64,000 bases of DNA from Hydractinia symbiolongicarpus (lineage: Eukaryota > Cnidaria > Hydrozoa > Anthoathecata > Hydractiniidae). The stretch lies in NCBI RefSeq assembly GCF_029227915.1, contig NC_079884.1, positions 1,800,001-1,864,000 on the forward strand, in the 5' to 3' direction. The position numbers were made by a program, and so were the translations under genes. This document shows, piece by piece, positions 1-10,741 of this stretch. The first letter of the stretch is position 1. Every line of letters starts with the position of its first letter. The notes below the pieces were generated by a model. That model had not been told where the DNA came from. It was given only the letters and a program-made list of their open reading frames with translations, and did no database searches.

Positions 1-201
1 GATAAACTTTATAATAGTTTATTTTTAAAGTTATTTTTTGGTTTATTTTGTTTGCCTGCTTGGATAACTTCATTTCCCGAAGTTAGTTGCATAGCTCGCT
101 GAGTTAATTTAGATTATTTTTGAAACTTTTGTGTTCTGTGCAATTTCTGTGCTTGATTGGTTAACTCGTTTTGCTTGAAGTTAGCTAGCTACCTACAAAT
201 C

Positions 202-1931
202 ATGATATCGGTTCAAGCATATCGATCCACCATTGGTGCTTTTTATACCGCAGCTGCTAGTCACTGCCATAACAGTACAGTAACAAATCTTAATCACCAC
301 AAGTATTCAAATTATAAAATGGTTTTTGACACTACTGGCCAAGACTATTTTTGCTTTTTAAGAACTTTCATTTTAATGAGTTTTGTGTGCCTGCTAATCT
401 GTAATATTAACCTTGCATCGATAAAATTACTGCTGTTGTTATCTGGTGACGTTGAAATTAATCCCGGGCCTGTTACCAATAATGATATTGACTTCCAGAT
501 TGCATGTCAGGAATCATATGCCACGTATCTTTTCAACAACTCAAATTCTGCCAATCAAATAGTTGCACATGCTAGAAGTATTGGTCTGTCCAATGTCACA
601 TATCGGGAAGTGACAGCAGGTGATGGTAATTGTTTCTATAGAGCAGTGATACAACAACTTCATAGACCTGAAATTAGACAATGTATCCCCCATGAACTAC
701 ATTTTGACGATCACCTTCAACTTCGAACAGCTGTTGTTAATTTTGTACGCAAAAATAATGATAAGCCAGTTTTTGTGGAATGTAGAACTGTTGAAATGAT
801 TAGCCCTGAACAATGGGAACATTTTTTACAAGCTTAGTCAAGACCAACTGTGGATGTTGAAGAGATTTTTATTCAGGCTGCAGCAATTATGATAGGAATC
901 AACATTTTAATAACCTCGGATACTACCACCGCTGAGCATCCCTACACTGTTATAGCTTCAACTTACGAAGAAACTCATGAACTTTCTGCTGATCAACAGG
1001 CAGTACAAATACTAAATGAAGGCTCCTTTATTTTGCTTGGAAGGGTTAACAATAATCACTACCAGTCATTAATATTTGATAACAATGTGAACACTTGCAC
1101 TAGTAATTCTGCAAGTATGACTAGTATGTTAACTTGTAGTCCACCTAAAAAAGCTACTCGGTTTTTATCGGAAAATATATTTCAACCTAAAAATACAAAT
1201 TATCGAAAAACTAATTTGGGAGAAAACCGTTTTGAGCAAAGCCAGGATTTTCTAGTGGAAAATTTAATGAATTCTATCATGTCAGCCAATAAATCAAAGT
1301 TTAAATTGCAAAAAAATAAATTCTCAGCTAAAGAGTATGCTTTAAAGCAAAAATGTATTGATTTGAATATTCAATATGAGAAACCAAAACTCAACGAAAC
1401 AACTACTGAAACCAGAAAAAGACGTAACCGAATAAATGGCAGACTAAAACGTTCACAAAAAATAACAGTTCCACAACCAGTTTCTAAGAGCAGTAAGGGA
1501 AATATCTTGCCAACAAATTTGCCAACCTTAAAAACAAAAAATGCACAATCAATATCAGTAAATTTACCTATTAATCAACCAATACCCTCTACCGTTACTA
1601 TCAATGAACCAATCAGCCAACAAGAAATATTTCAAACAGAACTTTCTACCATTCATCCAAATCCTGCTGTTGTTGCAGCTGTACAAAAGTTTGAGGAGGG
1701 TGAGATGTTACATAGTTTAGCCTCTTGTAAAACTTGTCTTGAAATCTGACCAGTATTTCATGCTACCTCACCCATCAATCAAACTGCAAAAAATGGAACA
1801 AAACCAATTTCTCTCAAACCTTGGAAAATTTCAAGTGATGGAAGGTGTTTCCAGATGTCATACTGAAAGTATTCGTAATTCAAAACAAAATATGGTGATA
1901 GCTGCCAGATATTCGGGTATATTTAGTGTTG
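202..1931 (+). pseudogene. Helitron-type 2A-OTU polyprotein, 5' fragment (copy 1)
   Basis: Start chosen at the ATG at 202 because the first residues (MISVQAYRSTIG) align with copy 3 at 63458 (MLSVKAYRATIG). Order seen: a variable N-terminus, a hydrophobic segment (about residues 55-82), a 2A motif (448-471), then an OTU-type cysteine protease with GDGNCFYRA (candidate catalytic Cys144) and NHYQSL (candidate His286). A basic linker and a CKTC zinc-like motif follow. Lesions: an in-frame TAG at 835-837 where copy 2 has CAG, a TGA at 1747-1749 where copy 2 has CGG, and a one-base frameshift near 1850. Homology to copy 2 stops at about 1931, where a CCTTGCC repeat takes over, so the DUF6570, Rep and helicase parts are missing. 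OTU domains are known in Helentron-type Helitrons and are usually deubiquitinases. This copy cannot make the protein. Confidence 0.8.
448..471 (+). other. 2A ribosome-skipping peptide (copy 1)
   Basis: The codons read DVEINPGP, matching the D-(V/I)-E-x-N-P-G-P consensus. In known 2A peptides the Gly-Pro bond is not formed, so translation yields two chains; here the skip would fall between codons 466-468 and 469-471. The motif follows a leucine-rich hydrophobic stretch and precedes the OTU domain. It is conserved in copy 3, while neighbouring residues differ. Confidence 0.85.
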
Positions 1932-2104
1932 TGCCTCCCATGCCTTGCCTACCCCTGCCTTACTGATTCCTCTTCCTGTTTCCTTGTCTGCCTTTGTTGT
2001 GCCCTTTGCCGTGCCCTGTTTCCTTGCTTGCTTTTGCCGTGCCCTGTCCTTGCCGTGCTTAATGCCTTTGCCTTGGCAACCTCTCCGCAACACTTTCTAT
2101 ATTG
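1931..2104. repeat. CCTTGCC-rich low-complexity head of repeat family A
   Basis: Pyrimidine-rich tract of TGCCT/CCTTGCC words ending in CTCCGCAACACTTTCTATA. Closely similar tracts lie at 33503-33745 and 60362-60615 and lead into the same GC hairpin. It abuts the broken end of Helitron copy 1, so it is the likely insertion or recombination border. Confidence 0.7.
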
Positions 2105-3324
2105 ATTGCGGAGCGTAGTGAAGGGGAGCGCCAGCGAGCCGAGCGCAGCGAAGCTATTTGCGGAGCGTAGTGAAGGGGAGCGCCAGCGAGCCGAGCGCAG
2201 CGGAGCTATTTTCCTCGTTCCCATAAATATATTAGAGCGTATCGAATTTCCGCGTTTTCTCCTAGTACATCAAATTTCAAAACGTCCGATTTTTGACCCA
2301 CTTACCCAAATATTTTTTATGGTCATTTCTTCCGTGAAAATCTGGTTCGTCGAGACCATGCCGTTTCCAGTTGAGATCAGGTCGGCATACGGCTTTAGCC
2401 ACGGTCACTCTTACTAATATCACGTGACATTGTCTCACATACATAGCGCTTGAAATGAAAATTGCGTTGATGGCCATATTGGCTTGTTGGACGTAATGGA
2501 CGGAAGGGCATTTTCAAGAAAACGAAGAAAGGTTATGTTAGCTAGTATATCACTATTTTTTACATGTAATGAGCCCCTTTCTAGCCTCACTCACACCTAA
2601 AGCTAGCTAGTATAAAACTGCCGACTTAGCTGGGATAATACTAAAACTTAGATAGCATATATAGCTATAGCTAGCTAACTACTTTAAGAATAGTTAGCTA
2701 GCTCGAGCTTACACAAGTGCGGCTCAAGTTACAGAAACGGAAATTATTTCAATAAATATGTATCGGGGAAACTTTTTCAACATGTATATACATTTGTTAT
2801 TACTGAGGCGTTTTAAATTCTGACAAGCGGTTCTCATGCAATCATCAACGCCTACTGAAAATCTTCAAATATATATATATATAATTCATTTTTTGGGTTC
2901 AATCAAAACAAATTTCAGAAAAATGAAAAAATTTCCTGTTCGGGAAATCTCATAATTTTTTAAACGAGAAAATAATTTCACGATAAAGAAATATTTTCGG
3001 TTTTTGTAACTTGAGCCGAACACCATTCTTGTTCCGTTTAACCTTTTTTAGCATTTTCGATACATCAGGTTCTAAAGAAAATATGTCCCTGGTGCAAGTA
3101 ATATTGCGTCCGGAACACACTACGGTATATACTGCTAATGCGGAAACCTCAGGAAATGTTTCATCAAGGCGAAGATGAAACAGTTTGATCGATTACCATG
3201 GAGCACGTGGGAACTTTGTTTTTTATACGATTCGTTATACAATTCAACCGAAAGGGGCATCTAAAATTTTTCGCTTGCGAACCTAGGGGACTCAGTCCCA
3301 CGCTCCGCAACACTTTCTATACTA
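2105..3324 (+). repeat. Family A unit 1
   Basis: The GC-rich head of about 54 bp (starting GCGGAGCGTAGTGAAGGGG) is present twice in tandem (2105-2158, 2159-2212). A body of about 320 bp follows, with CCGTTTCCAGTTGAGATC and TCACGTGAC, then an AT-rich tail with TAGCTAGC words and the segment GTGCGGCTCAAGTTACAGAAA. Short ORFs here recur in every unit with stops and frame changes and do not look like genes. Confidence 0.75.
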
Positions 3325-4828
3325 GTTTCCTCGTTCCCATAAATATATTAGAGCGTATCGAATTTCCGCGTTTTCTCCTAGTACATCAAATTTCAAAACG
3401 TCTGATTTTTGACCCACTTACCCAAATATTTTTTATAGTCATTTCTTCTGTGAAAATCTGGTTCGTCGAGACCATGCCGTTTCCAGTTGAGATCAGTTCG
3501 GCATACGGCTTTAGCCACGGTCACTCTTACTAATATCACGTGACATTGTCTCACATACATAGCGCTTGAAATGAAAATTGCGTTGATGGCCATATTGGCT
3601 TGTTGGACGTAATGGACGGAAGGGAATTTTTAAGAAAACGAAGAAAGGGTATGTTAGCTAGTATATCACTATTTTTTACATGTAATGATCCCCTTTCTAG
3701 CCTCACTCACACCTAAAGCTAGCTAGTATAAAACTGCCGACTTAGCTGGGATAATATTAAAACTTAGATAGCATATATAGCTATAGCTACCTAACTACTT
3801 TAAGAAGAGTTAGCTAGCTCGCATAAAAAAGAGAACAAACAGTGCCATATAGCTAGCATAAAATTATCAATGTTGCTAGCATAAAATTAGATATTTGTGC
3901 TGACAAAATAGCTAGCTAGCTAGCATAGAAAAATTCTTTCAGACAGATTTTCTAGCTTTTGCTAGCTAGCTTTAGCTATATATATATACTACATAGTGAG
4001 TGAGATAATTTTACTCTCACATACCTTGTTCTAGCTACAATTGTGCACAAAATTTGTTGACTCTGCCAATTTTATATATCAAAAACCAAGAACCAAAAAG
4101 TTTAGAAAAGTCAGCAAAAAAACATAGCTATAGCTATAGTCACATATTTTGCAAATAGTACGTGGTCACGTCCGCTGATGATTAATGTTTATATAGAGGT
4201 ACTGCTGGTGAGCTTACACCAGTGCGGCTCAAGTTACAGAAACGGAAATTATTTCAATAAATATGTATCGGGGAAACTTTTTCAACATGTATATACATTT
4301 GTTATTACTGAGGCGTTTTAAATTCTGACAAGCGGTTCTCATGCAATCATCAACGCCTACTGAAAATCTTTAAATATATATATATATAATTCATTTTTTG
4401 GGTTCAATCAGAACAAATTTCAGAAAAATGAAAAAATTTCCTGTTCGGGAAATCTCATAATTTTTTAAACCAGAAAATAATTTCACGATAAAGAAATATT
4501 TTCCGTTTTTGTAACTTGACCCGAACACCATTTTTGTTCCGTTTAACCTTTTTTAGCATTTTTCGATACATCAGATTCTAAATAAAATATGTCCCTGGTG
4601 CAAGTAATATTGCGTCCGGAACACACTACGGTACTGCTAATGCGGAAACCCCAGGTAATGTTTCATCAAGGCGAAGATGAAACAGTTTGATCAATTACCA
4701 TGGAGCACGTGGGAACTTTGTTTTTTATACGATTCGTTATACAATTCAACCGAAAGGGGCATCTAAAATTTTTCGCTTGCGAACCTAGGGGACTCACTCC
4801 CACGCTCCGCAACACTTTCTATACTAGT
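3325..4828 (+). repeat. Family A unit 2
   Basis: Same body as unit 1 (about 95% identical over 3325-3640 by eye) but without the GC-rich head. The tail holds reiterated GCTAGC-ATAAAA words (3838-3930). It ends with a conserved hairpin of TGTTTCATC/GATGAAACA arms, the GGAGCACGTGGGAAC site and the CTCCGCAAC border arm. Confidence 0.75.
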
Positions 4829-6116
4829 TGCGGAGCGTAGTGAAGGGGAGCGCCAGCGAGCCGAGCGCAGCGAAGCTATTTTTCTCGTTCCCATAAATAT
4901 ATTAGAGCGTGACAAATTTCCGCGTTTCCCCCTAGTACGTGAAATTTTAATGAAAACGTGGGCGTTTTTGACCCACTTACCCCACTTTTTTTATGGTCAT
5001 TTCTTCAAAATGTTCTGTTAAAATCTGGTTGGTCGAGACCACGCCGTTTCCAGTTGAGATCAGATCGGCATAGAGCTTTTGCCATGGTCACTTTTACTAA
5101 TATCACGTGACCTTTTCTATGATAATTAGCGCTTTAAACGGAAATTGCGTTGATAGCCATATTGGCTTGTTGGTCGCAATGGACAGAAGTTCATTTTCAA
5201 GAAACGAAGAAAAGGTATGTTTAGCTAGCTGATATATCACTATATTTTTACATGTAATGATCCCCTTCTTAGCATTTCTCACACCTAAAGCTAGCTAGCA
5301 TAAAACTGCAGACTTAGCTGCAATAATAATAGAACTTAGATAGCAAACTATATAACTACCTATAGCTACTTCTTGTTTGCTCTTTTTATGCTAACTAGCT
5401 AGCATAAAAAAAGAGCAAACAGTGCCATATAGCTAGCATAATACACTAGCTACACAGCTAGCATAAAATTAACTACTTACATGGGTTAAAACTACCAATG
5501 TAGCTAACATAAAATTAGCTATTTTTGCTAGCATAAAATCAGCTACATATCACCATAGAAAAGATGTTTTAAACATATTTTCTAACTAGCTAGCTAACTA
5601 GCTATATATATACTACACAGTGAGTGAGATAATTCTACTCTTTAGAAATGTCCCATCACATAGATTGTTCTAGCTACAATCATCCACAAAATTTCTCGTC
5701 TCTACTGGCAATTTTATTCCAAAAACCAAGAACTAAAAAGTTTAGAAAGTCGAACGTAGAAAGAAGAACGTAGCTAGCTAGATATTTTGCAGATAGTATG
5801 TTCATGAAGGTATGTCACGTGTAATCGTTTACCTTGCTGAGCCACAAAGGTCAGTGTTTAACATGAGGGGGAATAGAGAGCTATATTTTCGTGGACGGTT
5901 GTAGCTAGCTATATATATTGTTATATATATATTGTACGCACGTCCAGGAAATGTTTCATCAAATCGAAGATGAAACCGTTTGATCGATTACCATGAGGCA
6001 CGTGGGAACTTTGTTTTTTATACGATTCATTGTACAATTCAACCGAAAGTGGCATCTAAAATGTTTCGTTTGCGAACCTAGGGAACTCAGTTCCACGCTC
6101 CGCAACACTTTCTATA
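4829..6116 (+). repeat. Family A unit 3 (diverged)
   Basis: Opens with GTTGCGGAGCGTAGTGAAG, the partner arm of the CTCCGCAAC border hairpin at 4807-4836. The body (4881-5210) has diverged clearly from units 1, 2 and 4, so the array is of mixed age. Reiterated GCTAGC-ATAAAA words lie at 5395-5560. Confidence 0.7.
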
Positions 6117-8056
6117 TTGATTGCGGAGCGTAGTGAAGGGGAGCGCCAGCGAGCCGAGCGCAGCGAAGCTATTTTCCTCATTCCCATAAATATATTAGAG
6201 CGTATCGAATTTCCGCGTTTTCTCCTAGTACATCAAATTTCAAAACGTCCGATTTTTGACCCACTTACCCAAATATTTTTTATGGTCATTTCTTCCGTGA
6301 AAATCTGGTTCGTCGAGACCATGCCGTTTCCAGTTGAGATCAGGTCGGCATACGGCTTTAGCCACGGTCACTCTTACTAATATCACGTGACATTGTCTCA
6401 CATACATAGCGCTTGAAATGAAAATTGCGTTGATGGCCATATTGGCTTGTTGGACGTAATGGACGGAAGGGCATTTTCAAGAAAACGAAGAAAGGGTATG
6501 TTAGATAGATAGATAGATAGATGTGCATATTTTACATGGCTAGCCTCACAAATATCGAGGAATATACCCTGTCTATTATTTCCAGGAGGGGCCATGGCGT
6601 AGATGGAGAGTCCTAGAGTATTTAATGCTCATTTTGAGCTACGCAGACCAAAATTAGAGCCCGCGCTCTACTAGACAACTCCCGGCAACATCCAACGGCC
6701 CACACAATGTGCCATCTTCCCAATTTCCCTCACATGGCTTGGGTTAACCCGGGGCTATGGTAACATTCACTCGCCCATGTTAAATCGCCGTCAAGAGGAA
6801 TCAAACCCCGGTCTCCCGCACAGAGTACCAGAGCTATAACCACTAATCTACGGCGCCACAAGTATAGCTAGTATATCACTATTTCACTATTTATATCACT
6901 ATTTTTTACATGTAATGATCCCCTTTCTAGCCTCACTCACACCTAAAGCTAGCTAGTATAAAACTGCCGACTTAGCTGGGATAATATTAAAACTTAGATA
7001 GCATATATAGCTATAGCTAGGTAACTACTTTAAGAAGAGTTAGCTAGCTCGCATAAAAAAGAGAACAAACAGTGCCATATAGCTAGCATAAAATTATCAA
7101 TGTTGCTAGCATAAAATTAGATATTTGTGCTGACAAAATAGCTAGCTAGCTATCATAGAAAAATTCTTTCAGACAGATTTTCTAGCTTTTGCTAGCTAGC
7201 TTTAGCTACATATATATATACTACACAGTGAGTGAGATAATTCTACTCTCACATACCTTGTTCTAGCTACAATTGTGCACAAAATTTGTTGACTCCGCCA
7301 ATTTTATATATCAAAAACCAAGAACCAAAAAGTTTAGAAAAGTCAGCAAAAAAACATAGCTATAGCTATAGTCACATATTTTGCAAATAGTACGTGGTCA
7401 CGTCCGCTGATGATTAATGTTTATATAGAGGTACTGCTGGTGAGCTTACACCAGTGCGGCTCAAGTTACAGAAACGGAAATTATTTCAATAAATATGTAT
7501 CGGGGAAACTTTTTCAACATGTATATACATTTGTTATTACTGAGGCGTTTTTAAATTCTGACAAGCGGTTCTCATGCAATCATCAACGCCTATTGAAAAT
7601 CTTCAAATATATATATAATTCATTTTTTGGGTTCAATCAGAACAAATTTCAGAAAAAATGAAAAAATTTCCTGTTCGGGAAATCTCATAATTTTTTAAAC
7701 CAGAAAATAATTTCACGATAAAGAAATATTTTCCGTTTTTGTAACTTGACCCAAACACCATTCTTGTTCTGTTTAACCTTTTTTAGCATTTTCGATACAT
7801 CAGGTTCTAAAGAAAATATGTCCCTGGTGCAAGTAATATTGCGTCCGGAACACACTACGGTACTGCTAATGCGGAAACCCCAGGAAATGTTTCATCAAGG
7901 CGAAGATGAAACAGTTTGATCGATTACCATGGAGCACGTGGGAACTTTGTTTTTATACGATTCGTTATACAATTCAACCGAAAGGGGCATCTAAAATTTT
8001 TCGCTTGCGAACCTAGGGGACTCAGTCCCACGCTCCGCAACACTTTCTATACTAGT
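6117..8056 (+). repeat. Family A unit 4, with SINE insertion
   Basis: Head and body nearly identical to unit 1. The tail (6890-8040) is nearly identical to the tail of unit 2 (3660-4830), but a SINE of about 360 bp interrupts it at 6503-6861. Confidence 0.75.
6503..6861 (-). mobile_element. tRNA-derived SINE (copy 1)
   Basis: Read on the minus strand, 6857-6786 resembles a tRNA: an A-box-like TAGATTAGTGGTTATAGC, a B-box-like GGTTTGATTCC, and acceptor arms that pair (GCGCCGT with ACGGCG). A unique body follows and the element ends in a (CTAT)n tail, seen here as GATAGATAGATA at 6503. Near-identical copies lie at 48527-48871 and 52438-52782, where target-site duplications are clear. Comparison with the uninterrupted family A tail at about 3650 shows this is an insertion. 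SINEs carry no gene and use LINE machinery. Confidence 0.8.
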
Positions 8057-9759
8057 TGCGGAGAGAAGCGGAGGGCGCGTCAGCGCCCGGAGCGTAGCGG
8101 AGCCCATTTCCTCATTAAATAAGCCAAATATAAGGGACGGTGGAGGGTTATAGGGTTTCCGCACCTATACATCAAAATTTTCAATTTTCGTCAACTTTTT
8201 GACTGGGTTGCCCAGTAGCTTACTCTGGTCATTTTTCCCGTAAATTTATGATTCAACGAGACAACATCAAAGGCACGGTGATGGAGTGCTTTTGTTACTT
8301 TTAAAGATGGCCTAGCGGGGATTTCCAGTTGAGATTAAGCTACCCTTAGCCACGTGAAATATAGTCACTTTGACTAATATCACGTGACTTTTTCTCGAAT
8401 AACATAGCGCCTCAAACTGAAACTTCCGTTAATCTAAGCTAGCTATATCGCAGCTGAAGGAGGAAGGGCTTGTTCAAGAAAATGAAGAAAGGGTATGTTT
8501 AGCTCGCTTGTATATCACTATTTTTTACATGTAATGAACCCATTCTTATTCTCACTCACACCTAAAGCTAGCTAGCTTAAAACTGCAGATTTAGATAGAA
8601 TAATAATAGAACTTAGATAGCATTTAGCTACCTAGCTACTGTAAGAGTTAGCTAGCATAAAAACAAACAAACAATGCAATATAGCTAGCATAAAACTAGC
8701 TACAAAGCTTGCAGAAAATTAACTACTTAGCTGGGATAGAACTACCCATGTAGCTAGCAATAAATTGCTATTTTTGCTGGCATAAAATCAGCAACATAGC
8801 TAGCATAGAAAAATTGTTTGAGACTGATTTTCTACCTATCCTCTATCTAGCTAGCTATTATACATATATACTACACAGTGAGTGAGATAATTCTACTCTG
8901 TAGGAATGTCCCATCATACAGCTTGTTCTAGCTACAATCGTCCACAAAATGGCCAAACATAGCCAGCTAGATATTTTGCAGATAGTAAATGTTTATATAC
9001 AGGTATGTCACGTGTAATTGTTTACGTTGCTTAGCCACAAATGGGCAGTTCTTAACATTAAGGGGGAATAGAGAGCTATATTTTCGTGGACGGTTGTAGC
9101 TAGCTATATATATTGTACACACGTCAGGAAATAAACTTTTTTAACCCTGCCGCTGAGCATACATCAGTGCGGCTTAAGTTGCAGAAGCGAAAATTATTTC
9201 AATATATATATATATATCGGGAAATTTTTACAACATCAACATTTGTTATTACTGAGGCTTTTTAAATTCTGAATAGCGGTTCTTGTTCAATCGTCGACAT
9301 GTATTGAAAATCTGCAAATGTATTCATTATTTCTTTTTCACGATATGTATATATTTTTTTCAGTTTGGAATAAGAGCTTTTTATCCTACCGTCAGGAAAA
9401 CTTGTTTGCAAAATAAACATATACTGCTGTTTGATTTTTAGCTGGACAGGATAACAACGGGCTGTTTCCGCTGTGTTTTTTTAAACCGAAGTTGCAAGAA
9501 AGTTTTTTGGGAAAATGTGTTACGCCTATCAGATGTCACGATTAATTTTTGATCTTTCACAGAAACTTTTCCCATAAAATATTGCAGTTTTTTTTTTTGC
9601 TTTAAGAGGGTAAAAACAGGTTATAAACTGTATTTTTATTTTTAAATGTTACAAAATTTTCCACAAAGTAAAGTTGTTTTAGGTGCGTAGGATAACAACA
9701 GCTTGTTAACTGTCTGTTTGTTTCAACCGAAGTTAGGATATATAAGATGCACATGTAAA
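8057..9759 (+). repeat. Family A unit 5 (diverged subfamily)
   Basis: Head variant GCGGAGAGAAGCGGAGGGCG contains a small GGGCGC/GCGCCC hairpin. The body matches 57771-59129 and 60616-61620 better than units 1-4. The end (9400-9759) holds degenerate copies of the 'aaccgaagttgc' subrepeat that dominates family B, so families A and B share a building block. Confidence 0.65.
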
Positions 9760-10508
9760 GTTTTTCATATATATATATTCATGCCCTGTTGGTCTAATGG
9801 CTATGACACTCATGCAAATGAGAGATCCAGGTTCAAATCCTAGACAGGGCTAGGAAAAATATAATTATCTTGCATCTACAACAAGCAGGTATTCATAAGT
9901 ATATGATATTAGCTATATTGAGTATAATAGGTAATCTTTTGAGTCGTAGGGGAGGGGGGGGATTGCGTACATTTATCACTTTCATTTATAGAGCCCAAAA
10001 TGCTTTGTTTTTGTAATAGATCTATCACTTTATGGTAAAAAAGTTTTGTGGTTATAAACCTGCTAGGCACAAGAAATTAAAAAAGGCGTTTTTTACTAAA
10101 CTTTTTTGCCTTTATCGTGGACTTCTCTGATTATTTCTAATTCTTGACTTTTTAATGTTACTGTCATTACCATGTTTATTTACATTTTAGCAGTTTCTGA
10201 TTCGTCAGATTATAAACAAAAAGTAATGTCATTGGCCCGTGAAATATTGCGTCCGAAACTGGGAATTTGCTAATACAGAAGCGCTCTGGTAAATTTTCCA
10301 GAAAACAAACATTTTTTCTTTGATTGGACAGAATGGATCACGTGAATTTTTCCAAACACAAACATTTTTTGCTTTGATTGGACAAACTGGAACACGTGGT
10401 TTAGGCGTTCGAAATATACTCTTTTGGTGCAACTTTTTTTCAAACCCTCTGGAAATTTTCTGGAGCGCGTTGTGTTTGTTTGCTGGAACGAAATTGATAC
10501 TTCCTGGA
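9760..10508 (+). repeat. Segment paralogous to 62310-63069; left flank of the Polinton
   Basis: Aligns with 62310-63069 with only scattered substitutions and small indels. It contains a tRNA-like sequence, a G-run near 9950, and two tandem variants of 'ttgattggacagaatgga' (10320-10400). The match ends abruptly after CTTCCTGGA (10500-10508), where Polinton sequence starts. Confidence 0.75.
9783..9850 (+). repeat. tRNA-like sequence
   Basis: GCCCTGT at the 5' end pairs with ACAGGGC at the 3' end (7 bp). The T-arm is CCAGG-TTCAAAT-CCTAG. The D-arm is weak, and the anticodon arm (CTCAT-GCAA-ATGAG) has no normal 7-base loop. Most likely a tRNA-derived repeat or pseudogene. Sister copies at 62352-62419 and 59648-59715. 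Confidence 0.5.
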
Positions 10509-10741
10509 GAGATAGGAAAATGCGGATCCTAGGACAGCGATTAATATATTCTGTGCCACTCCACGTCAATTTATAGATCATCCACGTCAAATCAACGATA
10601 GAAGAGTCTATAAAATCCGTTAGCACCTACGAATGTCCGTATCCGCCCCAACCCCCCAACCCCCGCCGTGTCCCCCTGGCCCCCTCCCCGTCCCATGGGT
10701 CCCTACCCACCCTCATCTGTCGTGCCTTATAATTTATAGTG
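10509..10741. other. Left noncoding end of the Polinton with C-rich tract
   Basis: No gene. CCACGTCAA occurs twice (near 10561 and 10581). The run 10643-10693 is almost pure C on the plus strand, with at least six C-runs of four or more, so the minus strand, which reads out of polB, could form a G-quadruplex just after the polB stop. Confidence 0.6.

Noticed and set aside
2277-3593. 66-codon minus-strand frames (starting MAINAIFI) in family A bodies
   Set aside because: They occur at the same place in each repeat, have no start context or domain, and are lost in diverged copies.
3838-3930. CRISPR-like array because of regularly repeated GCTAGC words
   Set aside because: Words are too short, spacers are not unique, context is eukaryotic and no cas gene is present.
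9783-9850. Functional tRNA gene
   Set aside because: The anticodon arm cannot form a normal 5-bp stem with a 7-base loop, and the sequence is part of a repeat.
10270-10626. 118-codon minus-strand frame at the left flank
   Set aside because: Crosses the repeat-Polinton border, and the same region in the paralogue has only a shorter, altered frame.
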